This document shows, piece after piece, positions 35,015 through 43,201 of a stretch of DNA of 64,000 nucleotides. The position numbers and the translations under genes were made by a program. Positions within the stretch are counted from its first letter, which is position 1. Each line of letters begins with the position of its first letter. This DNA comes from Roseiarcus sp963782255 (GTDB lineage Bacteria > Pseudomonadota > Alphaproteobacteria > Rhizobiales > Beijerinckiaceae): positions 3,100,001 through 3,164,000 of the forward strand of contig CAWAIS010000001.1 in the NCBI GenBank assembly GCA_963782255.1. The letters run 5' to 3'. The notes beneath the pieces are model-generated. The model made no database searches. It was given only the letters and a program-made list of their open reading frames with translations, and was not told where the DNA came from.

Positions 35015-37969
35015 TTATCGCTGTTTTATTGTTCTTTTCAATGATTTGCGGCCCCGTTTACCGCTGCTCTCCTCGGGGCTCACGGGGGCTAAGGCATTGG
35101 GACCGAAAAGGGCGCCCTCAAGGTTTGCGCCCTCAAGGTTTGCGCCCTCAAGGTTTGCGCCCTCAAGGTTTGCGCCCTCAAGGGTTGCGCCCTTAAGGTT
35201 TGCGCCCTCAAGGGTTGCGCTCTTAAGGGTTGCGCCCTTAAGGTTTGCTCCCTTAAGGGTTGCATCAGCAAGGGTTGCATCCTCAAGGGTTGCATCCTCA
35301 AGGTTTGCGCCTTGAAGGTTTGCGAACTGTAGGGTTGCGCCATTAAGGGTTGCCTTCTCAAGGTTCGCGCGCTCAAGGTTTGCGTGCTCAAGGAATGCGC
35401 GGGTAAGGTGTGCCTCCTCAAGGTTTGCGCCCCGAAGGTCGGCGCCAAAGAGGGTCGCGAGAAAGAGGTTAGCATCCTTCAGAATGGAATTGACCATATT
35501 TGCATTGGCGAATAACAATCCAAGGCAGTAATCCTGGCGAAGGTCAACCTCGGGAAGGTGCGCTTCGGCGGGAAACATTTCGGTCGGTCGGTAGCCAGCT
35601 GCGTTGATACGGTTGCAAAGCGGTTGAAAATAACTGCCGCCAGGTGCAAACCGACGCTTGGCGTCGCTCAGCCGCCGATAATTTGGCCTGAGACCATCCT
35701 TATCCGGATCGACGTCCGCCCGCGTCGCCAAGAAAGCGTGCGCGGCGGCCGTTAATTGCATGAGCGCGTCGCCAAGGTGGGCGTCGAGAGCGATTGAGCG
35801 AATGGGCGCTGCGGGCGTCGCGCGATCGAACGGCAGCGAATACTCCAACAACTCGTTCACGAAGGCCGGGCTCCAATCCGATGTGCCCCGCTTTCGCACG
35901 GGTTGCGGCCGCAGATGTACGCCCTCCGCCCACCAGATGTAGATGTCGAGCAAGAGGTCACATGCCCATCGCCAACGTTCCGGCTCGGCTTCGATTTCCC
36001 TTTCCAACAACCAAAGAAGATGCGTGCGCACCTCGCGCGTAAGCCATTGCGGCGCAAGCAGCCGGCTCAGCGCACGGCTTGCCTTGAATTGCGGTGTTCC
36101 GTCGGCGAAATCCTGCCAATACTCGACTTTCGGTGCTTCGAGCGGCCCGGACTTGCCATTGGAGAGGTCTTTCAGGACCGCGACAATCGCCTCGGCAAAC
36201 AGATACTCGCGGAAGCTCTTGTGCAGGAACTCGCAACCGATGCTCGTATTGCCGCCCTTAAAATAGAAATTGACCACAAGTTCATGCAGTACGCTTTCGC
36301 GAGTTGCCTCATCAACAATTCCTCGCAAACCTTGGTCTGAAAGCCACGTTTTGATCGTGTCGTCATCCTCCTCAAGTCTGTTCCTAAGCTCAGCAAACGA
36401 CACCGCCTCGCGGCCTAAAACACTGATTACGCTTGCGACCTTGTGAAGCAGGCGCCGAAGGGGCTCGCCGCCGCGATGAACGCTTTGCACGCCTTGCAGG
36501 CCCTCATCACGCCCTTTGCCGGCATGCGCAACGGTGATGTCGATCAGCACCCTATAAAGCGCGGTTGGTTCCGCGATCAGCTGGGCTGGGTCGCCCTGCC
36601 AATCGGCCAGCGTGCGAAACGTCAGATAGGCCAGAAGCGGACTACCCACGACTTCCATGCTTTGGCCGTGCGTCTTGTGAGGATCAGCAAACCAAGTTTC
36701 ATACCGGCCGAAGATCGCCTCCAATCGCCGGCGGTCGAGGGACCAGGACGCCTTTCGGCCAAGAGCAGGCGCCTTGAGAAGATTGCTCTCGATTGCGCCA
36801 GCGAGCCCTCTGAGGGCGGCAGGCGTCATCAGACGTACTGTCAGCACGGGCGTATCCCGCTTGAGGATGCCGCTGCTGCGCACCTCGGCAGAGGGGCGGC
36901 CGGTCAGAATAAGGCGAATCGCCGGCCCGGGACGGTCGACGAAAAACTCGCGAATGCGCGGCAGCCAACTTTGGAGCTGCGCCTGATAGCTGGTATTGCC
37001 GGTAAGCGAGACCTCGTCCCAACCGTCGAGTATAAAGAACAACTGTGAGACGGGGGCGTCGCCCAGTTTCTCGCCGCGGCCAAGCGTCGCGGAGGTGATG
37101 ATCGGTTGGTCTGGACGCGGCGGCTCCTCATCAACCGGCCCGATGCGCAGCGCATCGTCGATCAACTCGTCCGCGCGGCCGAAAGTCGTCAGCCGAAAGT
37201 CGCGAAAGCGGACCAGGATAGGCCGCATTCCGCGCGCCAAAAGCTCATTGGCGAGTCTTAATGTGAACGCCGATTTTCCACAGCCGGGGGGTCCCTGGAC
37301 GACCACGAGCTCCCGAAACTTCGGATCCGCAAACAACTCCATGACCGTGTCGATTAAGTTCCGCCGACCGCCGTTTTCCTCGTTGTCCTTGAAGGGATCG
37401 CGGCGAAGCTTCTCATCAACGATCTCTGACCAATTGAGTCGCCCGCAATCGGTTTCGGCATAGATATCTCGAAGCGCAAACGGTTCACGACCCCAGAGTG
37501 GCGCGTCGTTGAACTGCCAGCCGAGCCAGGCATGGTGAGCGGCGAGATAGTTTTCCGCCGTCGGCTTGGCGGCTTGCAATCCCTTCAATCGCGGCAGCAG
37601 ATCGCCTTCGAATCCTGCCGATACTTTGAGCGCCTGAAACTCGTCGAGGATTCCCGCTGACTCGTGCGAACCGCCCACAGCGATAGGGATGACCGGCAGT
37701 CCAGTCGTCCTATGGCGCTCGCGCAGAAACCACCACTCGCGTCTGCACCATTCGGACTGGGCGGCCTCCGGTCCTACGATCGCAATCGCCGCTGAGCATT
37801 CGATAAGCCACCGATAGAGGTCATTGGACCAAAGATTACCGGCTTCTATGTTAACGTCGCGTAAGATCTCGAAACCAGCGGTCCGAAGCGCGGCTTCGAG
37901 ATGCTCAACAGCATCTGCAGTCGGTTGATGGTTGCGCTTGTAACTAATGAATACGCTCGGCTTCAACAT
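35015..37969 (-). CDS. TIR-NACHT-pentapeptide repeat protein (NLR-like, candidate antiphage)
   Basis: The 984-residue protein has three parts. Residues 1-120 are a TIR domain (SVFISYKR; SEWCRREWWFL, whose E78 sits where NAD-cleaving TIR enzymes keep the catalytic Glu). Residues 200-600 are a NACHT STAND ATPase: Walker A GPPGCGKS (226-233), Walker B FFILDGWDEV (311-320), LILTGRPS, and the closing motif FLHKSFREYLFAEA. Residues 818-955 are pentapeptide repeats of A(N/T)LxG type. The expected action is ligand sensing, oligomerisation and NAD+ depletion causing abortive infection. G+C is low for the window (27 of 60 in 36241-36300, against 43 of 60 in 34561-34620 of hutU), suggesting transfer. 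GAGAG precedes the ATG. Trigger and activity are untested. Confidence 0.9.
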   Translation of the reverse strand: MLKPSVFISYKRNHQPTADAVEHLEAALRTAGFEILRDVNIEAGNLWSNDLYRWLIECSAAIAIVGPEAAQSEWCRREWWFLRERHRTTGLPVIPIAVGGSHESAGILDEFQALKVSAGFEGDLLPRLKGLQAAKPTAENYLAAHHAWLGWQFNDAPLWGREPFALRDIYAETDCGRLNWSEIVDEKLRRDPFKDNEENGGRRNLIDTVMELFADPKFRELVVVQGPPGCGKSAFTLRLANELLARGMRPILVRFRDFRLTTFGRADELIDDALRIGPVDEEPPRPDQPIITSATLGRGEKLGDAPVSQLFFILDGWDEVSLTGNTSYQAQLQSWLPRIREFFVDRPGPAIRLILTGRPSAEVRSSGILKRDTPVLTVRLMTPAALRGLAGAIESNLLKAPALGRKASWSLDRRRLEAIFGRYETWFADPHKTHGQSMEVVGSPLLAYLTFRTLADWQGDPAQLIAEPTALYRVLIDITVAHAGKGRDEGLQGVQSVHRGGEPLRRLLHKVASVISVLGREAVSFAELRNRLEEDDDTIKTWLSDQGLRGIVDEATRESVLHELVVNFYFKGGNTSIGCEFLHKSFREYLFAEAIVAVLKDLSNGKSGPLEAPKVEYWQDFADGTPQFKASRALSRLLAPQWLTREVRTHLLWLLEREIEAEPERWRWACDLLLDIYIWWAEGVHLRPQPVRKRGTSDWSPAFVNELLEYSLPFDRATPAAPIRSIALDAHLGDALMQLTAAAHAFLATRADVDPDKDGLRPNYRRLSDAKRRFAPGGSYFQPLCNRINAAGYRPTEMFPAEAHLPEVDLRQDYCLGLLFANANMVNSILKDANLFLATLFGADLRGANLEEAHLTRAFLEHANLERANLEKATLNGATLQFANLQGANLEDATLEDATLADATLKGANLKGATLKSATLEGANLKGATLEGANLEGANLEGANLEGANLEGALFGPNALAPVSPEESSGKRGRKSLKRTIKQR
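35105..35518 (-). repeat. 15-bp tandem repeats encoding the pentapeptide array
   Basis: About 27 consecutive 15-base units encode the C-terminal pentapeptides of the TIR-NACHT protein. Four units at 35112-35171 are identical at the DNA level (plus-strand unit GCGCCCTCAAGGTTT). The next several differ by one or two bases, and divergence grows toward 35518. This gradient suggests recent unit duplication at the 3' end of the gene. There are no spacers, so it is not a CRISPR array. Confidence 0.85.
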
Positions 37970-38711
37970 AATAATCTCTCACGAAAGCTCAGTCTAAATA
38001 CCGGCGTCGTGCACGGGTATGCCGAGACGGCGCTCTCCCCGAAATACTGCGCCGGTCTATGATGACGCCAAGCCCAGACGCCAGGGCCGCAAAGAACCGC
38101 CTCGCGAATGCGAGATCGTCGCGGCTGCGGGAAAGTAAAGATGTTGGGATTGTCGCCCTGCTCAGCTGCCTCGGCCATCGACCGCACCCACGCGCAAAAA
38201 CTTGAGCCGATTGCCCGGCAAATCAATTCACACTAGCGAGGGCGGTCTAACGCGGCAAGGCCGTCGGCTGTGGGTTGCGGACCGATCCGGTCAAACAGCC
38301 CGGCTTTCTCGTCGGGGGCGGGCCTGACCGGCCATGCCGCTGTTTTGGGTTGATAAAATCTTGATCCAAAGATTGCGGAAAATCAGAATATGCGCTATGC
38401 TCACAAAAGTCCGGCTGCGGCGGCGGCGCCCCGGACAGGACGGCGGCCAATGCGGCGAGGGTCAGGGCCACATGCGAAAGGTTTGCTGGATGGACGCGAG
38501 GGGCACTGCCCAGGCGGGCTCCTCGGGGTCGCGCGCGCCCTTGAGGTGGCAAGGCCCATGAGAAAATTTTTTTGCGGAAAACGCTCGTAACCCATTGAAA
38601 AGGCTCGATTCGGACGAGAGAATCCAAGGAAATCCAAGCTTTTCCAACCCCACTTAAGCGGGCTTTTCGCGGTCAGAAGCCGCCTTTCCAAGGAAATCCA
38701 AATCCGGCGCC
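37970..38711. other. Intergenic region upstream of the TIR-NACHT gene
   Basis: This 740-bp gap separates the TIR-NACHT start from the 3' end of the amino-acid ABC ATPase gene. It should hold the TIR-NACHT promoter. A minus-strand frame of 71 codons from ATG 38178 ends at 37963, overlapping the TIR-NACHT start by seven bases, but it resembles nothing I know. The part near 38590-38705 holds two copies of a 15-base direct repeat and AT-rich stretches. No tRNA, integrase or transposase is visible. I see no other supportable gene. Confidence 0.5.
38623..38701. repeat. Pair of 15-bp direct repeats
   Basis: TCCAAGGAAATCCAA occurs exactly at 38623-38637 and 38687-38701, 64 bases apart start to start, between the amino-acid importer and the TIR-NACHT leader. 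A near-palindrome CCCACTTAAGCGGG lies between the copies. The repeats could be the scar or core of a site-specific insertion, or a transcript-end structure for the importer operon. No recombinase gene is present to decide. Confidence 0.55.
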
Positions 38712-39494
38712 TCAGAAGCTGTTCCGCTCGTGATAGGTCTGAAGGAACTGGCGCACGCGCGGCTCCTTGCTGTGGTGGAAGACATGGCGGGGCGGCCCGT
38801 CGTCGATGATGCGGCCCTCGTCGATGAAGGCGATGCGGTCGGCGACATGCGCCGCGAAGCCCATCTCGTGGGTGACGATCAGCATGGTCATGCCCTCGGC
38901 GGCGAGGCTGCGCATGACCTCCAGGACCTCGCCGACAAGCTCGGGGTCGAGCGCGGACGTCGGCTCGTCGAACAGCATGAGCCGCGGCTGCATCGCGAGC
39001 GCGCGCGCGATCGCCACGCGCTGTTGCTGGCCGCCCGAGAGATGCGACGGATAGGCGTGTGCTTTTGCGCCGAGGCCGACGCGCGTCAGCATGGCGGTCG
39101 CCCGCTCGGCCGCCTCCTTGACGGAAAGTCCGCGCACCCGCCGCAACGGCTCGGCGACATTGCCGATCGCGGTCATGTGCGGCCAAAGGTTGAAGTGCTG
39201 GAACACCATGCCGATCTCGCGCCGCATCTCGCGCAACTGGCGGGCGGCCATCGGACGGCGCGCGCCGTCCCGCATGTCCTCGTAGCCGATCAGCCGGCCG
39301 TCGATGCGGACGTCGCCGACATCATACGGTTCAAGGAAGTTCACGCAGCGGAGCAGCGTGCTCTTGCCCGACCCGCTCGGGCCGATGAGGCAGACGACCT
39401 CGGAGCGCGCCACTTTCAGGTCGACGCCCTTCAGGACTTCATGCGCGCCGAAGCTTTTGCCGACGCCGGTAAGCTCGATCATCGGCGCGCTCAC
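38712..39494 (-). CDS. Polar amino-acid ABC importer ATP-binding protein
   Basis: A 260-residue ATPase of the HisP/GlnQ class: Walker A GPSGSGKST, Q-loop GMVFQHFNLWPHMT, signature LSGGQQQRVAIARAL, Walker B LMLFDEPTSALDPE and switch His IVTHEMGFA. The start is taken as GTG at 39494, which overlaps the upstream permease stop as GTGA; ATG at 39482 is the alternative. It is the last gene of a four-gene importer operon that ends at the lower-GC TIR-NACHT locus. Confidence 0.93.
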   Translation of the reverse strand: MSAPMIELTGVGKSFGAHEVLKGVDLKVARSEVVCLIGPSGSGKSTLLRCVNFLEPYDVGDVRIDGRLIGYEDMRDGARRPMAARQLREMRREIGMVFQHFNLWPHMTAIGNVAEPLRRVRGLSVKEAAERATAMLTRVGLGAKAHAYPSHLSGGQQQRVAIARALAMQPRLMLFDEPTSALDPELVGEVLEVMRSLAAEGMTMLIVTHEMGFAAHVADRIAFIDEGRIIDDGPPRHVFHHSKEPRVRQFLQTYHERNSF

Positions 39495-40162
39495 GCGCGC
39501 GTTCCTTCCTGCGCGAGATAGGCGGTGACCCGCGCCTCCATGCGCGCGCCGACGCGCGAGACGACTTCGACCAGGAGCCAATAGAAGACCGCCATGGCGA
39601 AGATCGCGTCGAAGGCGGTGAAGGTCTCTGCCGCCATCGTCTGCATCTGATACATGAGCTCAGGCACGGTGATGATCGAGAGAACGACCGTCTCCTTCGA
39701 GAGGACGATCAACATGTTGACTATCGCCGGCACGGCGGCGATCAGCGCCGCCGGCAACATGACGCGCAGGAGCGTGTCGATCGGCGTCATGCCGACGCTG
39801 GTCGCCGCTTCGATCTGGCCGCGCGGCACCGCGGCGAAGCCGCCGCGAAAGATCTCGGCGAAATAGGCGGACGAATAGAGGCCGAGGCCGAGCACGCCGG
39901 CCGCCGTCGCGCTGAGCCTCAAGCCGATCGAGGGCCCGGCGGCGTAGAGGAGGAAGAGTTGCATGAGGAACGGCGTGCCGCGGAAAACCTCGATGAAGAT
40001 GCGCAAGGCCCATCGCAAAGGGGCGATCCGCAGCCGGTTCAGAAGCGCGATCGCGAACCCCAGGATCATGCCGAGCGCGCCGCCCACGCTCCAGCAGAAG
40101 ACCGTCACGCCGAAGCCGCTCACGAGCGAGGGCAGGTATCGCCAGAGGACGTCGAGGCTCAT
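39491..40162 (-). CDS. Polar amino-acid ABC importer permease
   Basis: A 223-residue inner-membrane permease of the HisM/GlnP class with five or six hydrophobic segments. The EAA loop reads AAVPRGQIEAATSVGMTPID, the region that docks on the ATPase, and IEVFRGTPFLMQLFLLY is also typical. It overlaps the preceding permease gene by four bases and the ATPase gene by four, so translation is coupled. Confidence 0.93.
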   Translation of the reverse strand: MSLDVLWRYLPSLVSGFGVTVFCWSVGGALGMILGFAIALLNRLRIAPLRWALRIFIEVFRGTPFLMQLFLLYAAGPSIGLRLSATAAGVLGLGLYSSAYFAEIFRGGFAAVPRGQIEAATSVGMTPIDTLLRVMLPAALIAAVPAIVNMLIVLSKETVVLSIITVPELMYQMQTMAAETFTAFDAIFAMAVFYWLLVEVVSRVGARMEARVTAYLAQEGTRA

Positions 40163-40815
40163 CGCGCCACGTCCGCGGCCAATCGACGCTCGGCGAGCGC
40201 CCCGAAGCCGGCCAGCGCCAGGTTGATCGCGAGGTAGAAGAGCCCGCCGCCGACATAAGCCTCCAACGGCCGATAGGTCATCGAGGCGATGTTCATGCTG
40301 ACCCGCGTCAATTCCGCAATGCCCACGACCGACACGAGCGACGACGCCTTCAAGAGAAGAATGAATTCGTTGATGAGCGGCGGGATCGAGATGCGCAGAG
40401 CCTGCGGCATGAGGATACGCCGCCAGATGTCCACGCTCGTCAGGCCGAGCGCGACCGCGGCCTCGCTCTGTCCCCGCGGCACGGCGTTGAGCGCGCCGCG
40501 CAGGATTTCCGCCTGGTAGGCGGCGGATGAGAGCGCGAGTCCCCCGACCGCCGCCACGATCGCGGGCACGTCGAGGCCGAACTCGGCCAGGAAATAATAG
40601 ATGAACAGCAGTTGCACGAGCAGCGGCACGCCGCGAAAGACGCTGACATAAGCCGCGCCGAGCCGCTTCAGCCAATCGCGCCGCGAGAGACGCGCCGCGC
40701 AGACGAGCGCCCCGATCGCGAAGCCGATGACGATGCCGGCGAACGAGACGCCGATCGTGACCGCTGCCGCCTGCGTCAGGTAGCCGAACGAGTGGAGGAT
40801 GACCTCAGGCTTCAT
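40159..40815 (-). CDS. Polar amino-acid ABC importer permease (partner)
   Basis: A 218-residue permease of the same class (YVSVFRGVPLLVQLLFIYY; EAA loop NAVPRGQSEAAVALGLTSVD). It pairs with the following permease to form the membrane channel, as HisQ does with HisM. It lies 45 bp after the binding-protein gene. Confidence 0.93.
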   Translation of the reverse strand: MKPEVILHSFGYLTQAAAVTIGVSFAGIVIGFAIGALVCAARLSRRDWLKRLGAAYVSVFRGVPLLVQLLFIYYFLAEFGLDVPAIVAAVGGLALSSAAYQAEILRGALNAVPRGQSEAAVALGLTSVDIWRRILMPQALRISIPPLINEFILLLKASSLVSVVGIAELTRVSMNIASMTYRPLEAYVGGGLFYLAINLALAGFGALAERRLAADVAR

Positions 40816-40860
40816 CGGGCGCGCAAAGGAGGGGGCCGGCCCGCCTCATCGGCGACGAAT

Positions 40861-41718
40861 TCAGATCGTCGGCTCGGGCACGGTCTTTGGCAGGTCCATC
40901 GTCTGGCCGAACCACTGCTTCTGCATCTTCGCCATCGCGCCGTCGGCCTCGACCTTGAGGATCGCGGCGTTGATCGCATCGACAAGCGACTTGTCGTCGA
41001 GCCGCGCGACCCAGGAGAAATAGGTCGGCTGGCCGAACGGCGGCATGACGACCGCAAACGCGTCCGAGCGCTCATGCGCCGCATAGGCGAGGTTCGGCAG
41101 CGAGTTCACCGAAGCGTCGATGCGTCCCGCGGCAAGATCGGCGTAGGATTGATTGTTGTCGACGTATTCCTTGACTTCGACCGGCTTCTTGAGCTTGGCG
41201 GCGAACGCCTTGAGCTGCTCGACCTGCGACGTCCCCTTCTGTCCGCCGACCGTTTTTCCCGCGATGTCGTCCGGCTTCATGATGCTCTTGTCATCGGCGC
41301 GCTTCATCAAGGCGGCGGTCGCGTCGGCGATCGGTACGGTGAAGGCGTAGCGCTTCATGCGCTCCTTGGTGATCGTCACCGGCGCGATGCAGAGATCGAA
41401 CTTCTTGCCGTCGAGCCCCGGCAGAACGCTGGTCCACGGCAGATCGAGATAGGAGACCTTGACGCCCATCTCCTTGGCGACGGCGTCGATAAGATCGCGA
41501 TCGAACCCCTTGTAGACGCCGTTGTCGGAGATGTCGAAAGGCGGGAACTGCATCTCGGTCGCGGTCGTGAGCACGCCGCGCTTCTTGATCTCGGCCAGCG
41601 TGTCCTCGGCCAAGGCGAGGCGGACGCCGCCGAGAACGCCTGCCGATGCCGAGGCCGCGGCCAATCCCGCTTTCAGCGCGTCGCGCCGGGTCATGGAGAC
41701 TTTGTCGATAACCGTCAT
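40861..41718 (-). CDS. Amino-acid ABC importer substrate-binding protein
   Basis: A 285-residue periplasmic binding protein of family 3. It has a twin-arginine-like signal (SMTRRDALKAGLAAASA), then the family start LAEIKKRGVLTTATEMQFPP, the GFDRDLIDAVAKEMG block and TVGGQKGTSQVEQLK. GGGAG precedes the ATG at 41718, which is preferred over longer in-frame starts. Histidine would make sense given the nearby hut genes, but ligand specificity cannot be read from the sequence. Confidence 0.93.
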   Translation of the reverse strand: MTVIDKVSMTRRDALKAGLAAASASAGVLGGVRLALAEDTLAEIKKRGVLTTATEMQFPPFDISDNGVYKGFDRDLIDAVAKEMGVKVSYLDLPWTSVLPGLDGKKFDLCIAPVTITKERMKRYAFTVPIADATAALMKRADDKSIMKPDDIAGKTVGGQKGTSQVEQLKAFAAKLKKPVEVKEYVDNNQSYADLAAGRIDASVNSLPNLAYAAHERSDAFAVVMPPFGQPTYFSWVARLDDKSLVDAINAAILKVEADGAMAKMQKQWFGQTMDLPKTVPEPTI

Positions 41719-41896
41719 ATGCGGAACTCCCTTATCTGGATTTTTATGGGCGCTTTCCCCGGCCTTTCGGAACATTCCTCGCTTGCGGCGGCGTCCGCGC
41801 AGACAGAAATCCATGTCGATCGGGCGTTCAATGTCGACGACGCCCGTTGAGGTGTCAAATCCCCGTGCGGACGAGATGGGTCGCGCCGGCCGGCCC

Positions 41897-43090
41897 TTAG
41901 CGCAACCGTCCGTGATGCCGAAGCACGAGACCGACCGCGCCCATGAGGGAGTCATTTTCCGTGAAGCGGCCGACGACGAAATTCGGGCGCATCGCATCCG
42001 GCACATCGTCGCGGCGGATCAGCGTGTGCTTTTCATAGGCCGCGATGAGCGGCGCCATGATGAGGTCGCCGGCAAGCGCCCCCCGCCCGGCGATTACGAA
42101 CAGGGGAGGATTGAGCGCCGCTCCGATCATCGCCAAGCCCCGGCCCGCCTGGGTCGCCGTGTCGGCGATCAGCCGCGCCGCGCCGACGTCGCCGCTCTTG
42201 GCCAAGGCGACGAGCTGATCAATGTCGATCGGTCGGCGGTGCAACCGGGATGCGAGTTCGAGGGCCTTCATGAAACTCCCTGAGAGCTCGAGGCAGCCGC
42301 GATTGCCGCAGCGGCAGAGTTCGCCGTCAGGATTGATCGTCATGTGGCCGAATTCGCCCGCCCCGCCGGCGACGCCCCGCAAGACCCGGCCGCCCACGAC
42401 GATCGCGCCGCCGACACCGACATCGACCTTGAACAGCACGAAGTCTTCGCAGCCGACGGCCGCTCCCCAGGTCATCTCGGCGATCGCGGCGCAGTTGCTC
42501 TCGTTGTCGGCGAAGATCGGCCGCTCGAGTGCGGGCTCGAAAGCCTCGCGGATGTCCACGCCGGCCCAGGTCGGCACGACGCTCGCCCGTTGAACCCGTC
42601 CGTCCGGTCGGACCGGTCCCGAGACGGAGATGCCGACGCCGAGGAGAGCGTGAAGGGGCAGGCTCTTGACCGCATATGTTTCACGCAAGGAGGCGCGCGC
42701 GGCCTCCGCCGCGAGAGCTGGTGAATAGTCGCGGCCGAGCGCAATCGTATTTTCACATATGATGGAATGGGAAACGTCGGCGACAAGCAACCGCAGCTCA
42801 TCAAGACCCAGGTGCAGGCCTACGCATGTGCCGGCCTCCGGATTGAGCGCATAGGTCGCCGCGGGGCGGCCGACGCCTCGCGCGGACTCCGCGTGCGGAA
42901 ACTCCACAACAAGCCCGGAACGCCTCAGTTCGGCCAGCGCCATCGAGATCGTCGAGCGGGCGAGACCCGTCGCGCGCGCGATCTCTGCCGCCGATGAAGC
43001 GCCGCGCTCGCTGAAGAACCGAACGAGCCGCAACTCCGGCGTCGCCAAGTCATGCTCCGCGAGAAGCGTTCTTAATCCGCCCTCGTTCAT
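41897..43090 (-). CDS. ROK-family transcriptional regulator
   Basis: A 397-residue repressor of the ROK family (NagC/XylR type). An N-terminal winged helix-turn-helix (AAEIARATGLARSTISMALAEL) is followed by a sugar-kinase-like fold with the zinc motif CRCGNRGCLE preceded by GEFGHMTI. It diverges from the large catabolic operon starting at 43202 and very likely controls it in response to the imported sugar-like compound. Confidence 0.93.
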   Translation of the reverse strand: MNEGGLRTLLAEHDLATPELRLVRFFSERGASSAAEIARATGLARSTISMALAELRRSGLVVEFPHAESARGVGRPAATYALNPEAGTCVGLHLGLDELRLLVADVSHSIICENTIALGRDYSPALAAEAARASLRETYAVKSLPLHALLGVGISVSGPVRPDGRVQRASVVPTWAGVDIREAFEPALERPIFADNESNCAAIAEMTWGAAVGCEDFVLFKVDVGVGGAIVVGGRVLRGVAGGAGEFGHMTINPDGELCRCGNRGCLELSGSFMKALELASRLHRRPIDIDQLVALAKSGDVGAARLIADTATQAGRGLAMIGAALNPPLFVIAGRGALAGDLIMAPLIAAYEKHTLIRRDDVPDAMRPNFVVGRFTENDSLMGAVGLVLRHHGRLR

Positions 43091-43110
43091 TCGCGCCCGC
43101 CCTTACCGCG

Positions 43111-43139
43111 TTGACAGCATAATTGTTTCAAAATAGAAA
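43111..43139 (+). promoter_or_regulatory. Promoter of the catabolic operon with an operator-like dyad
   Basis: TTGACA (43111-43116), a 17-base spacer and TAGAAA (43134-43139) form a likely sigma-70-type promoter about 60 bases before the first gene. The spacer and -10 edge contain ATTGTTTCAAAAT (43122-43134), an imperfect AT-rich palindrome of the size ROK regulators bind. A repressor there would block polymerase directly. Confidence 0.5.
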
Positions 43140-43201
43140 AAATAGAGGTCCCGTTCTCCGGTCTCTTCGTCAGCGGCGGGGCGGAAACGAGGGAGGAAAG
43201 T

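Noticed and set aside
35105..35518. Possible CRISPR or satellite array
   Set aside because: The 15-bp units are directly adjacent without spacers and stay in frame as pentapeptides of the TIR-NACHT protein.
38247..38627. Minus-strand frame between the TIR-NACHT leader and the ABC operon
   Set aside because: Low-complexity Pro/Arg/Ser sequence without a ribosome site. It overlaps the direct-repeat block and shows no domain.
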